Part shown: positions 34,531 to 50,002 of the stretch, in pieces
Position numbering within the stretch: the first letter of the stretch is position 1
How the letters are laid out: the number at the start of each line of letters is the position of its first letter
Source of the DNA: Margaritifera margaritifera
Lineage: Eukaryota > Mollusca > Bivalvia > Unionida > Margaritiferidae
Assembly (NCBI GenBank): GCA_029931535.1
Contig: JAQPZY010001660.1
Coordinates: 6,518,001 to 6,582,000, forward strand
DNA: 64,000 nt
Direction of reading: 5' to 3'
Program-made: the position numbers and the translations under genes
The notes under the pieces: model-generated
Seen by the model: the letters and a program-made list of their open reading frames with translations, nothing else
Databases searched by the model: none
What the model was told of the DNA's origin: nothing

Positions 34531-34544
34531 TATAGTTCATGCTC

Positions 34545-35510
34545 ATGTGAGTTTTTATGTGCCTGCCATAAGGCAGAGTGTATTATGTTATATTGGCCAT
34601 TTGTCTGTCCATCCATTTGTTACCAGTTTGAAGTAACGAAGAACCCTATCAATTTTGGGGTCAAAAGCTCAAAGCTCAGGGTCTCTGACTGGAAAAAGGA
34701 AAATGGTTTTTGCACAATAACTCTAGCTCTCCTCCATCTGCAGTTACCAAACTTTGTGAATGGCTTGCACTTGTGGTAAGGAAGAACCCTATTGATTTGG
34801 GGTCAAAAAGTCAAAGGTCAAGGTCACTGTGACTGAAAGTAGAAAAATGGCTTCTGCAAAATAGCATTAGTTTTACATCTCATACCTGGACCAAACTTTG
34901 TGGATGTCTTGCACTGACAGTAATGAAGAACCCTATAAATTTTAGAGTTGAAAGGTCAAAGTCCAAAGAATTAAAAATTGTTTCCACATAATAACATTAG
35001 TTCTACATCACAAACCTGGACCAAACTATGTGGATGACTTATGTTTGGGGTAAAGAAGAAGCCTATCAGTTTTAGGATCAAAAGGTCAAGGTCACTGACT
35101 GAAAGAAGAAAAGTGGTTTCTGCACAAAAATTTCAGTTATCTACATAGAGGACTATTAAACATGTGCCACATAATGTGCATTGACTGTACTCTTGTTTTA
35201 CATGCTATATGCATACTATTCTTCCTTGAATCATGAATTTGTTGAGGGAATGTGTATTATACCATTTTTGCAAAAAGGTCCTGTAACTTATATTTCATGT
35301 TTCAGTGACTTTGTTGAAATTTTGCGTTTAAAGTTCATTTATTGGATGCTGTTTATGTTAGAATCAAGAAACTTAATAATTGGATGCATCTCGGTTAGTA
35401 CTGCACCTCTGCAGCCAAAGAAGGTCACTGTGACCTACATTTTATGCATTAAGTATTTGCATATAGCTCATGACCACACATATTTTTCCATGCTATATAC
35501 ATCCTAGCCT
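34545..35510 (+). repeat. Hairpin-headed monomer repeat, family C
   Basis: A head with TGCCTGCCATAAGGCAGA is followed by monomers sharing AAGAACCCTATTGATTTGGG, GTCAAAAGGTCAAGGTCACT and AAACTTTGTGGATGACTTGC-like blocks. Related monomers occur at 46775-46990 and 61100-62060. Confidence 0.65.
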
Positions 35511-37144
35511 TCACAGAAGGCCCTTTTTGAATAGTGCAGTTCAAGTAGCCTAAAGAATAAAAATGTTTATTTAGTGGTAAATTTTCCATATTAATGACTA
35601 TACACTGTATACTGTGAGAGGTACCCTGAACAGATTAACTTTATAATGTATATGTGAATGAGTATAGGAATGATATACACGGACTGCATTCATTTCATCT
35701 GAGGCATCAGCTATAGTGGCTAATCATGTCAACTACTGATGCATGAACTAGTCACTCCAAGGTTACTCAAAACCTGTAACGTTCACCCAGTAAAATCTGG
35801 TTTCCAGGAATAGACAATAATATTCGCTTTTAAAGCAGGTTTTAAAAACAATGATATTTTTAAAAAAAAATTATGATTGCTTTTTATCAACTCATTATTG
35901 TACCTCTACTTTGATATCATAGAAAAGAATGTTCTTTTTTATTGTTTTGTGTATTGTATGCCTTGTCACAAATGCCAATAATTCATTGTCAAAATCACCT
36001 TTGTCTTAATTTATTTTCTGCATGATAATTATTCTTGTCTGCTAGAGACATCTGAAAGCTTTGTGGAGGTGAGAGTTTTATAATCACTGATTACTTTCCG
36101 GTTTTGAATGGAAATGTTTCTCTAATCATCATATAAACTATGTTACCTTGGCCACATAGTTGTGTGCACAATTTGTTGAGTAAGATTTCCTGTATCTTCT
36201 TAAATGCCTCAGGGTAAAGAAAATGAGTGTGGTTGGACCACTATCCATAACCAGCTTGAGGACTGTAATAACTAGTCATGTGTACTGTATTTGTCCAGTG
36301 ATAAGACTATGTTCCATGACAAGGCTATGTTTAGTGATAAAGCTATGTTTGATTATAAGACCATCCTCCCACAATTTTGGTTGAGCCTGTCTTGTTGGAT
36401 GATCAACACAGCAATCACTTTGGTATCTGTGCATGTGTCCATACATTCATACATCCATACCTGAGATTAAGGTCAATATTAAAGTTTTTTTAATTTCTAT
36501 CTAAATAAAAGACACGCTTGAGAAAAAGGGGATCTCTTGTTACAAAATGTTGGCCATATTTTGTTTGATAAGGGCTTTTCCATTAAAACATGCATATGCC
36601 CTGGGGTTGGCAGTTTTAAAAATATATATGTCAGGGTATTTTGGGTCTAAAATTACTTCTGTTTCCTGTTTGTTTACAATATAAAATCAGTTCAGTGGGT
36701 GGTTGAAATAACTGGGTGAGGAGGTCTAACTAAACATGCAAGCCAATCATGTTCAAAATGTTTCTTGTTAGAAATAACATCATCATATTCATATTCTTAG
36801 TGCTGCATTGATTAGATGTATACAAAAAACATTCTCATTGGTCAGCTATGAATGGACCAAGGAAAGCCTAGACCATGACATCACAAAAAATGCTAAGATT
36901 GTATTCATACAACCATAAACAACATTGAAATGTGATGATGTCAATTTCTTCTTGTAACTATAAGATGAAAATTGTAACTCAACATTAATCTAAGTCTTGA
37001 GAGTTGAGCTTACATTATTTAGATGTTCTTGGATATAAGAAGCACTGTGAAAATAACTGAACATAGCTAGGTATTCCTAGCAATGGCTGAACCCACTTTC
37101 TTTGCAGCTTATACTCTTTCAGAAAGATTCTTCAAGTTTTGAAG
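35511..37144. other. No recognisable feature
   Basis: AT-rich DNA. I see no coding exon, RNA gene or defined repeat, apart from short repeated GTGATAAGACTATG-like phrases near 36300-36360. Confidence 0.6.
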
Positions 37145-37370
37145 TTTGATACATAAGAATGAGCAATGTGTATTTAACATGACGGCCACTTTGACATCTG
37201 CAATATTCATCCCTCTTGCGCAATGAAATGGCTCTGCACTCATCATAACATTTTGCTGTGCATGCAGGTAGTTGATGGCTGTGTTTTCTAGTTTGATAAT
37301 TAATTGCTGTGCATGCAGGTAGTTGATGGCTGTGTTTTCTGTTTGATAATCAATTGACCTATCACCACTT
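37145..37370. repeat. Duplicated segment, copy 1 (two 51-bp units)
   Basis: Almost identical to 40749-40985. Its right part is a 51-bp unit (TGCTGTGCATGCAGGTAGTT start) repeated twice, at 37254 and 37305. Confidence 0.9.
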
Positions 37371-37375
37371 GTCAA

Positions 37376-38324
37376 TCACTCTGTTTGATTAAGCAATCAG
37401 CAAGCATAAATTAGACACACCACCAGGCATCTTTTACATCCACCATTTTCCTCCCACATGCTGATTGTCACAATAATGAATTGGTTAGCATAAATATTTA
37501 CAAATTTTGCAATTGTTCATCAATTTTTAAAAATCCATAATGGTGAAAAGGAGCCAATGGGAACTTTGTAATTCTAACAGTCAATATTCAGATCATCTAA
37601 ATGAAGGAGTTAGATTTATTTCTTTCCCTTGTTTGTTTGCATAAATAGAAAAGCATGTCCCATTGATAATTTTGAAGAAGAAAAAAAAAAAAATAGAAAT
37701 TGAAAATAATATGTAAAAATGAACATATCTGGAATATTGGTGGAGAATCCCCAAACTTTGGGCCTTGTTGTGTGTAATTTTTCTTTTATAGGAAGCACTG
37801 AACCCCAGATTGCATTATTTTAAAGTTTAAAAATTTACACTTTACCATTCATTTGTCCTCAAAATAATACCTCATCATCTCAATCTTTCAGACACTTGAG
37901 TGACTCTTTACTTTCAGTCACTGAGCTGAAGAAGGGGTGGGGGATGAAAATTGTAATTAATAATAAAGTAATACAAAAACAATGGTTTCAGATATTTATC
38001 TTCCAATATATTAAGCATGTATTTATATGTTTACATCAACATACATCACTAATCAAAATTCCATTTTATGAACAGAGTTAAACTTTAAAATTATTATGTA
38101 CAACAGTATGCTTTCTAAACAGTAACTATTTACAGTTTTGTTATATATTTTTAATTCATATGCCTCCAAGGCAGGATAAACAAAATTCAGTTAAAATTAA
38201 TAAAGATAAGACTGTATATTAAATACATTAACATATTTTGGAGTGAATTTCCTTTTTACATGAATATGTTCTCAAGCCGCTTTAAAATTAATTTTCATGA
38301 TTAACTGAAATAAAACATGAACTG
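37376..38324. other. No recognisable feature
   Basis: AT-rich DNA with an A tract at 37680-37693 and nothing else I can name. Confidence 0.6.
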
Positions 38325-40560
<2,236 letters not shown>

Positions 40561-40748
40561 AGATAGTAGGTTGTTACTATATGAACTTGAGATACAAATA
40601 TAAATATTGTCTACTCCAGTATAATTTTTGCAACTTGGTAATTTTACATTTTTAAGAATAATAAAAAGCATTTTTAATAAACATATCACTGAAATTGAAA
40701 ATTTCTCAGTATTTTAATGTTTGTCAGAGGTTAACAGGTCGATATCTG

Positions 40749-40985
40749 TTTGATACATAAGAATGAGCAATGTGTATTTAACATGATGGCCACTTTGACA
40801 TCTGCAATATTCATCCCTCTTGGGCAATGAAATGGCTCTGCACTCATCATAACATTTTGCTGTGCATGCAGGTAGTTGATGGCTGTGTTTTCTAGTTTGA
40901 TAATCAATTGCTGTGCATGTAGGTAGTTGATGGCTGTGTTTTCTAGTTTGATAATCAATTGCTGTGCATTCAAATAATTGATGAC
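40749..40985. repeat. Duplicated segment, copy 2 (three 51-bp units)
   Basis: Near-identical partner of 37145-37370 in the same orientation, but with three 51-bp units, the last one degenerate. Confidence 0.9.
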
Positions 40986-43851
40986 TGTTTGCTAGTTTGA
41001 TAATGAAATAGTGTCAGTCATGTAAGAGACTTACATGCAGATGTGGAATGTTTCAGAATGGTCAACCAAGTAATTGTATTTTTTTCTTTCTATATTACCT
41101 TTGCATAGTGTTGACATATAATATACTGTTTACTTATGATTCATTTTAAATCAGTCATTATGGTATTAGAACTTTACCACAACAAAGGTGATTCATATGG
41201 AACTTTCTATTAAAGTTGATAGGAATGTCAAGTCCATTTTTCTTTAGAGTGGTTGTGACTGAGTAAAATACTTTAAAGTTGATACTTGCTTCAAATATTA
41301 ATTAGGCCTGGTTGTCATTGGTCATTTTAATGTGTGTATTAGCTAGTCAGTTTGTTCTTGTGTGGAATGAGTTCTTGTGGAGCTGTATCAGCTTTCTGCA
41401 GAAGTTGAAAAAAAGGGTGTTTACCCAGTGATTGTTCATATGTTTTGGTCTTGATTTATTTACAATTCTGGATGTTACTGTTGTCCAGGAACATGAGTGT
41501 GTGATCTGTAACCAGGGCTCTACAGATTTTTTTCCCCCCAGTCACTTGTCCAGGACAATTGACTTTGGAAAAGTGACAGCCACTTGTCCAGGACAAGTGA
41601 CATTGTCTAAAATATGTCATATGAAATCTTCATGGTTTTTCATGTTTTCCAGTTTCAAATGATTACATCCACAAGCAAGGTAATTGCAGACTTGTGTCTG
41701 GATGCATGTTTTGCAAAACAACATTGTATCTCAGTATTCTAGCCAGGGCCTGCCACGAGTCCACTCTGGTCTGAAATTTCATATAAACTGATTTGGTTTC
41801 AGTTTCATTTTATCAGAGCTGGGGCACTTTTGATCAGAAACATATTCTGATACAGATTGTAACATTTCTGGTGCTCTTTTATTCAAATCTAGACATGCCC
41901 AATATTTTATAGCACTTTGGCATCGGAGAACTTTGTGATTTTGGACTTTATCATCATGGATACAATCAATTTTACATTTATGACCTATAGTAAAGACCCA
42001 TTTTTGGCAAGAATGAAGTCCAAAATCTTCCAGAATCATATATACTCAAGCCTAAGGTCTTTCAGAAAGGAAAGAGATTATAGATACTTTATTTGCAATA
42101 TATGAACTTCCCTCATCACATGTTCAAAGTGGCAGTTTCAGGTGAGAAACCTTAACACATGTTTATACACACCATTGATATAATTACCCTGCTAATTTAT
42201 TAATCATTTAACTTAATTATGGTCAGGATTGCCACCAGAAGAGCTTTAAAATACAAAACAGATGTGGGCCCTTAAGGAATTGACATAGTACAACAGTACA
42301 TTTTACTATTCAATACAGAACTGTTCCTTAAAATATGTAACAGGTGGAAACCCTAATTAGAGTATGATTTCAATCAATACCTTGGGATACATCTGTAATC
42401 ACCCAGAAAGTCAATGTACATTGTCAAAACCTGTACATTTGGCCATCAGCTAAAGAAACATAACACACAAACTTCATTGGTCACAAGAGCCAAGGTTGTT
42501 TGATCACAGCTGCTGATTAGTTGGCTGCACAGTATGATTGTATAGTTAGTTGAATGGACTTTTACTGACTAATAAGCTTGAGTAATGCCACAAAGCAGTC
42601 CTGGCTAACAGAAATCTGACATATATTTTTTGCCAAGAATATTTGCCATATGTATATTTATTTTGCAAAATGTGAAATTGGCAATCAACAGGCTAATTCA
42701 CAATTTAGAATTCTCAAAAAATGATTAGATTTGTTTTGAATATGTTGCAAAATTGTTGAGAAAAATACATTGAATATAGGAAACTATACATAGATATTTG
42801 TTAGTGTTGAGTCTTCGGCTACCTGGGACAAACGAACTTATCACTGATCTGATGCACTACATCTATGTGCAGTTTAGGAGAAATGTGACCCCAAACACAC
42901 ATTACTAAATATCAGCTGACTTGTCTCTACTTTGATATATTTTATTCCAATCTTGATAATATATCCATTCTTGTCTGTGAACATGCCTTTCACATGTGTT
43001 TGTATAGTAACATTTCAGTGTGCTAAATTGTCGCATACTTATATTAAATTGTGAATTGTGCACTAATAATAACTCTGTTAAGAGGGAAAAATGTTGATCT
43101 GTCAGATGACAGTACCAGAAAACGGTGGTGCATAAATCTTATGGATGAAATTGAGGCTTTCTGTTCTTGAAAAATTGCACTTGCCTGGACTCAAACTCTT
43201 GACAGCAGGCACTTTTCAGATAAAAACATTGACTAATCCCTGGCATCAGGTTATCCAATTTGTATAGCCCTTGTAACTAAGAAATTGAATTTAGACACTT
43301 TGAAAAAGTTTTCTTATACTATGCTTAACTATATTTTACCAGAAGTTGCTATGCTAAAGTACATGTATACAGATGAACATTTGCTTGTACAATTTAAAGA
43401 GTTTCACTGTCAAATGTTCAACTTTGTACTAAAATGTCCTCGACATGCTTGGACATGTCAGGTTTGCTTAGGAGTGAATCTAACATTACATTAACTATCC
43501 TTACACTTCTATACTTCAGCCAAGGTTTGTATATGTCTATTTTACGATATGTATCAAAGATGTAGAATGTAGATTGAAGGAATCGGATTTCTGTTTATAT
43601 TTTATTTGTTTTACCTTTGTTTTAGCAGTTGAAATTATAGATTTATAGTACTTGTTTAGAGTTGAAAGTCTGCCATTAGAATTTCAAATTGAGCATTTAT
43701 CATTGTTTTATATCATTGTTTTAATAAGTTCTTGTCATACTTGAAGTTCTCACATGTGAAATATGTAGAAGATTCAATTTTTGAGACTATTTCTTTGATC
43801 TAGGCACATGTCTTTGTGATCTATATCTAGATGTGAAATATATATTTGAAA
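40986..43851. other. No recognisable gene
   Basis: Mostly AT-rich and featureless. At 41505-41610 there is a short repeat with the perfect palindrome CACTTGTCCAGGACAAGTG (41581-41599). The open stretch at 41779-42039 is listed separately. Confidence 0.6.
41779..42039 (-). other. Unrecognised 86-codon open stretch
   Basis: Uninterrupted on the minus strand, with several Cys and His (HSCQKW, GHKCKIDCIHDD, RCQSAIKYWACLDL) and a Lys-rich end. The composition is more protein-like than that of neighbouring frames, but I know no family with this pattern and see no convincing splice sites. It may be a remnant of a mobile-element protein or chance. Confidence 0.25.
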
Positions 43852-44159
43852 GTGTTCTGAAATTATGGGAATATACACGAGAAAGTATTCTGAAATTATG
43901 GGAATATACACGAGAAAGTGTTCTGAAATTATGGGAATATACATGAGAAAGTGTTCTGAAATTATGGGAATATACACGAGAAAGTGTTCTGAAATTATGG
44001 GAATATACACGAGAAAGTGTTCTGAAATTATGGGAATATACATGAGAAAGTGTTCTGAAATTATGGGAATATACATGAGAAAGTGTTCTGAAATTATGGG
44101 AATATACATGAGAAAGTGTTCTGAAATTATGGGAATATACATGAGAAAGTGTTCTGAAA
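43852..44159. repeat. 33-bp tandem repeat, about 9.3 units
   Basis: Unit with TGTTCTGAAATTATGGGAAT. The period is a multiple of three and the unit lacks stops in one frame on each strand, which yields periodic 11-residue frames on both strands. C/T variation at one site (ACACGAG or ACATGAG) is the main difference between units. Confidence 0.97.
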
Positions 44160-44171
44160 CAGATTCATTTT

Positions 44172-44345
44172 AACTGAAGGGAGCCATGGTAGAGCATCAG
44201 ACTCATCATCCAAGGGTCATAGGTTTGATACCCGCACATGCCAGCCTGAGTTGGCTGCCTCAGTGTGTCCTTGGGAAAGGCACTTAACTCCCATTTCCTC
44301 TGCATGATATAGCCAATAATGTGTTAAAAGTGCCATTACAACCCA
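44172..44345 (+). mobile_element. V-domain-like SINE
   Basis: A tRNA-like head (GGAGCCATGGTAGAGCATCA, box B GGTTTGATACC) is followed by CAGTGTGTCCTTGGGAAAGG and CACTTAACTCCC. This resembles the conserved central V domain of several animal SINEs, including mollusc ones. The 3' end is unclear. No target-site duplication recognised. Confidence 0.65.
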
Positions 44346-44997
44346 CAGAAACAAATCATTTCAGCTGGACTTGTCATGAGCAAAGTACCAAGTTTAAAGG
44401 GTTTTAAATTAAACAAGTACATGCATATTCTTAACAAACTTGACTTTCTTAACTGCAGAACATAATGGAAACTCAGTTTGGATATAACATTTATTGTCTT
44501 TACACAGTTAAAGATGTGAACTACAACATGTTAACAATACAGTTAAAATAAGAAATCATTATGGCATGATATTCTGAATAAAAGATATTAAATAGTGTAT
44601 GTTGTTTTGAGTTTGCCAAAATATTTACCTGGAAAACAAACGGAAGGAGTTACTGCGCAAACCACCTCGCTATTAGGCAGGTAGAGACACAAATCAAATA
44701 ATATAATTTAGTAGTAATATTATGTAGCGTCATTTTTAATGCTAGTTGGTATAGGAAACCTTACATATAAGAAGACAGTGCACGTTTATGTCTCCTACAA
44801 ACAGTTTTATAGTGAAGGAGTAGTGTTGTATTTAAAACTAGTGCAATGCAGAATGAACAGATCTTTGTAGCAGTCCTCTTTGTATAACATGGTGTTGCAA
44901 TATGACATACATGTCTACACCAGAAATACCTATTTCTTAGCAGCACTAGTAACTTTTATACACACAGTTCAAGAACCACCAAGAATTTATCAGTTTT
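44346..44997. other. No recognisable feature
   Basis: AT-rich, no exon or repeat identified. Confidence 0.55.
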
Positions 44998-45170
44998 TAT
45001 ATGCCCCACAAACAAAGTTGGGGATGGGGAGTCAGCTTGTTCATCCACCAATCACACTCAAGTTTACTTAATAACTCCTGAACCCTTTCAGATATCTTTG
45101 TAAAATTGGGCATGCTTTTGTATCATGACTAGACACTGTCTGATTAGAATGTTAAGAGTTTTCCCCCTTT
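44998..45170 (+). repeat. Hairpin-headed repeat, family E
   Basis: A head with ATGCCCCACAAACAAAGTTG followed by GGGATGGGG, then a monomer with AACTCCTGAACCCTTTCAGA and TTGGGCATGCTTTTGTATCA. The same monomer words recur at 47390-47830. Confidence 0.6.
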
Positions 45171-45174
45171 TTTA

Positions 45175-46760
45175 GCTCTACTGGTCATAAATCAGAAGAG
45201 CTTATGAGATGGCGTGTTGTCTGTCATCCATCCATCATACATCCTTCATCTGTCTGTTAGCACACATTTGTTATTACTACTCCTCCTAAGCTATTTGGAT
45301 GATTGCATACAACTTTACACATACATTCATCCTAAGGTCTAGTTGGTCCTAAATGAAAATGGTGCTGCTTGGACAGCCAGTATGGCCACCATGGTGGTCA
45401 TCTTGAACATTTTGTTATAGCTACTCCTCTTGAAAGGATGGTTATATGAACATGGGTTTTTCACTAAAAGATCATATCATGTCTTGTTGGTCCTAAATGA
45501 AAAAAAGCCATGATGTGATATCTAATATGGCCATCAAGGTGACCAATTTTGACATTTTAGTTATCACTACTAATGAATGGATGGTCATATCGACATGGGG
45601 TTTTCACTAAAATACTTCTTATGATGTCTAGTTAGTTCTAAATGAAAATGGTGCTGATATCTTGAAAATCACGTTATCATTATTTCTACTGAATGAATGG
45701 TTCTATCAACATGGGATTTTCACCAAATGATTTCTTATGATGTCTGGTTGGTCCTAAACGAAAATGGTGTCCCTCAGATACCCAATATGGCCACCATGGC
45801 AGCCATCTTAAAAATCTTGTTATCACTATTCTCATAAAAGGATAGTTGTATTGACATTGTGTTTTTACTACATGACTTCTTATGATGTCTAGTTGGCCCT
45901 AAATCAAAATAGTAGCCATCTGAGATCCAGTATGACTGTCATGGTGGCCATGTTGAAAATCATACTATTTCTACTTCCATTGAATGGATGATCATTATCA
46001 GCATAGAGTTTTCACTAAAAGTCTTCTTATGATGTTTGGTTGGTAGTGAATCAAAATGGTACTGAGCAGACCTACAGTATAACTGCCATAATAGCTTGAA
46101 AGTCTTGTTATAGTTACTCTCCTGAACATATAATCCTATATACCGGTACATAAAGTTTTCACTGAAAGACTTCTTATGATACCTAGTTTGTTCTAATTTA
46201 AAGCTGTGCTGATCAATGGTGGCCATCTTGTTTTCACTACATCACTTGAAGGGAGGGTGATATGGACATAGGGTTTTAATAAAACAATTTGCACTATATT
46301 TAGTTGGTCCTAAATGCAAATGATGCCAAAGTGACATTCCAAAATGTGAAAAATCTTATAATAGCTGCTTCTCAATGAATGGCCATACTGATATTTAAAA
46401 AAGAAACCAAAAACACTTCTTTTTTGCATTATATAGTTATTCCTATATTAAAATGATGCTGATCTAACCACCAAAATGGCTGCATTGACAACAATTCTGA
46501 AAATCTTAATAGGGCTACTTTGGATGGTCTTATCAGCATGGGGTTTTCACTAAAACACTATTATAGGAATATGTACTGCTTCTTGATGAAAATGATCTCA
46601 TCTGACCTAAAATATGACAACATGGTTTCAATCTTGTAAATCTTGTTATCACAATGCTTGAATGAATGGTGGCATTGACATGGAGTTTTCACTAAAACAC
46701 TTTCAGTACTTTTAGTTTTGAATGAAAATGATGCAGATCTAACCACCAACATATTCACAC
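45175..46760 (+). repeat. Hairpin-headed monomer repeat, family B (long copy)
   Basis: The head AGCTCTACTGGTCATAAATC then AGAAGAGCTTATG is followed by about ten degenerate ~155-base monomers sharing GGGTTTTCACTAAAA, TCTTATGATGTCTAG, TTGGTCCTAAATGAAAATGG and ATGGCCACCATGG. The minus-strand open stretch inside it is a product of the repeat. Confidence 0.75.
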
Positions 46761-46769
46761 TTTTGGGAA

Positions 46770-47884
46770 GTTTTTAATACCAGACCTTATTGACCTTGGG
46801 GTCAAGTCAAAGGTCATTGTTTGCATATTTGTACTTCATTGACTTTATGAACAGTGACTTGTACAATGTGAATTTTGACCAGACTTTGTATTTAGTTGCA
46901 TTCCAATGAACAAGTTAATGGTCAACCTCTGATATTGATTGTAAGTCAAAGGTTTTGACTCTGGCTTTTAGCTGTACTAACTTGTGAGCATGATAACACA
47001 AACAAGTATGAATGGATTCTTATGAAACCCACTTTGTGGATATATCTGATAAATACCTTGAGTAATGCCACTGAAATAAAAAAATTTGTATTGTGTGTTT
47101 TTTTAAAAGAATATTAAATATAGATTTAAGCAAAGTTAGTATTGTCTGGCAAGTTCAATGTTTTCTATATGTGATATTAGGTTCAAGGTCAAAGGCCATG
47201 ACAGAATTTGTACTTCATCTACAGGTTTGCTTGTGAACATGTTAACTCGGACATGTTGGAGTTTATCGAGAACATCAGAGGTGGTTTCAATACTCAGCAG
47301 TTAAAAAAGAATAAAAGGACAGAAGAAATGGACTTGCATGTATCTTATATTCCTGGAAACTCTTACAGCATCAGGCCTTTTGAGGGACTCTGGTTAACCC
47401 TAAGTACAAATTGTGTCTCTCTGTTCATCCATCACACTCTTCTGAGGTTAATATCACCTGAACCTTTTAAAATATCGTTATGAAACTTGGTATGCATTTG
47501 TATCATGAAAACATGACAAGAGTTTTTGTGTCCCATATAAGACTCGGCTTTGTCAGATTAGTACTTTTAGAGTTATCTCCATTTGTTTAACATTCAATTG
47601 ACACTTGGTATCTTCTTAACCTCTTGATGTATCTTATGAAACTTGTATGCTCTTGTAGCATGACTGGACAATGTGTCTGATCATCATTTTTAGAGTTATA
47701 TCCATTTGATTAAAAAAATTTAACCATCTGTCTCTCTGTCATACTGTTAGCAGTTAATATCTTCTGAACCATATGAGATAGCTTGATGAAACTTGGTATG
47801 CATTTGTATTGTATCTAAAGTTTATATTTTTTCATGCATAAGAATAGGCTTTGTTATTATTACTTTTTGAACAGGGGTATTCCG
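46770..47884 (+). repeat. Mixed monomer repeats (families C, B tail and E)
   Basis: 46775-46990 has family C words (GACCTTGGGGTCAAGTCAAA). 47264-47312 has the family B tail (GGTGGTTTCAATACTCAGCA). 47390-47830 has family E monomers (GAAACTTGGTATGCATTTGT). The mixture suggests that these families insert into or next to one another. Confidence 0.55.
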
Positions 47885-48271
47885 TAATAACTCACCAATA
47901 AATCTGGTTGGCTCTGTGCCAGAAATGTTAACAAACCAAAAAGCTTAATGTTGTCATTGACATTTACAGTAGTAAGATAGGAGCAACAAATTATTCTCAT
48001 ATTTAATGAAAATTCCTATTAACATGTTGACAATAAATAGTACTTCAGTCTGACAGTCAAGTGTAGATATGTATTTAATTTTGGAACACTTTGGCATGTG
48101 AAGTATGTGTAAGTTATGTCAGACTGACCAGTCAATTTATCGAATGCTAGGGCAATGGGGATAAAGTGCCCTGCCGTCTTACACTATGATTAACATAAAT
48201 ATGTTGACCCAACTAGTGTTATTATGCTAAAGAGCCTTACAATCCATATTTACCAACGATAAATTGTACTA
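47885..48271. other. No recognisable feature
   Basis: AT-rich, no exon or repeat identified. Confidence 0.55.
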
Positions 48272-48490
48272 TCGTATATACTCGTGTATAAGCCGATACC
48301 AACTGCAAACTGTATAGACCCAGATCTGCTGACGCATAATGCGCCACAGATATGGATCTATGCAGTTTGTAAGGACTAATCAGTGGAACAAAGAAAATAG
48401 ACCCTGATCTGCCGGTGCATTATGCGACGGCAGATTAGGGTCTATGTTGTTTGCATTTGGACTAGGATTATTCACGAGTATATATAGTAC
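48272..48490. mobile_element. Double-hairpin MITE, full copy
   Basis: 219 bp with ends CGTATATACTCGTGTATAAG and (inward) ACTATATATACTCGTGAATA, and the same two internal hairpins as 32228-32447. The second is AGACCCTGATCTGCCGGTGC...GGCAGATTAGGGTCT. Confidence 0.8.
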
Positions 48491-49559
48491 TTTATTACAA
48501 GGTTGTGTTGAAGGTTGTATCCTGTATAAAAAAAATGTATTGGTGGGTGTCTTTTAACCTGAAATGAATTATATCAGTGGATTTTGAAAGGCCTTTTAAT
48601 CACATCATAGGGTGGCTACCCAAATTAAAAACTGCTTTTCCATGGTCCCATGTATATTTTAATGAAACAGATCTAACAAGCCCACTTCCTACATGTTGAC
48701 AAATTTGACAAAGTTATTTTGCTGGCCATTTTGTCTTATCATTGGAGAAATACTGTAGTATAACATATACTGAGAGGTAATGCTACATCTGCCGACAAAA
48801 TTTAGTCTTATAAGACTAAGGTCTCTTAAAAGAGGTCATCGCATTATAAACATGTAACAAAATTGGTTTGTACTTTAAGAATCTGGTCATAAAATTAAAT
48901 GATAGGTGGTCTCCAAAAACAATGGTCTCTCAAGACAGGTTTTAGTGCACTTTACCAGCTGAACTATATTCCTAGCTAAAAAACATGTATAGGTGCCAAT
49001 GATACATACTCTAAATGCTGTTTGATATGTATCTTGGTACTTGCATTTAATTTGTACTTGATGAGAGATTTTCATTTCATCCTTGCTAGTTAAAGTACGG
49101 TCCTGTGGTGCATAACAAGTGTTACACTAGACAATATGGTATGCTACACTATGGAGGGATTCCAAGAAGAGACCCATTGTCATTAATACTACTACTACTA
49201 CTAATAATAGATTTTTTAAATTCTCTATGGACTGTTCAGTTGAATGTTAATTTCACATATGGTCAAGATGCATTAAAATGTACTATTCACATTATATACA
49301 ATACATGAGCTACATAAGATTAGTATAAGTTCATTAAAAAAACCATAAAAGTATATTTTGGGTAAAATAGAATGTTTTACATTTGTGTTCACAAGTAGCA
49401 AGGGTTGTAGATAATTTAATATCATTAGGTAAGATATTCTAGATTAGCGCTTGAATATAAAACTCTTTTGAAACATTTCAGTCTTGTGTTTTAGAATACT
49501 TAGATGATTTTTAGTAGAAGAAGGCGTGATTCAACTATGAACTTTGGAGACTGGAGTAA
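48491..49559. other. No recognisable feature
   Basis: AT-rich; a short ACT run near 49187-49203 is the only pattern noted. Confidence 0.55.
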
Positions 49560-50002
49560 AAGTATTCAGATAATCTGCTGTTTTGTACATAAGCACTGAT
49601 TCATTGCATTTTGTTGTTTGTCCTTCAAGTTCGAAGATGACCATGACATCACTAACTGGTTTGGTTTCTGTGAGTTTGCAAGTGGCTGATCAGGCCAATT
49701 TGTTCTCTGAACTGTCTGTGGTACGCTTGACAGGAGATGCCATTTGGGTTAGCTTGATCAATAGAGGATGCGCTGCAGTTCTGAGATTTACACTGCTCAT
49801 GCTTCTGCACTGCCTCTGCAATTCTCCTGCGTTTAAAGTCTGCAGCTCCTGTATGGATGAGACTGCACCAGGTGGAGCAATCCTGTGCAAGGTCTTCCCA
49901 AGACTCAGTGCTAATGTTGAAGTGTTTCAAGGATGACTTGATGGAATCTTTGAAGCATTTCTTCTGACCACCCTGAGATTACTTTCCCTCCTTCAGTTCA
50001 CC

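Noticed and set aside
36042..36073. Tiny exon between TGTCTGCTAG and GTGAGA, about 23 bases
   Set aside because: Too short to judge, no partner exon, and located after the LRRC20-like stop codon.
43774..44173. Possible repeat-protein genes on both strands
   Set aside because: The 33-bp period explains the open frames; no start context, splice sites or flanking domains.
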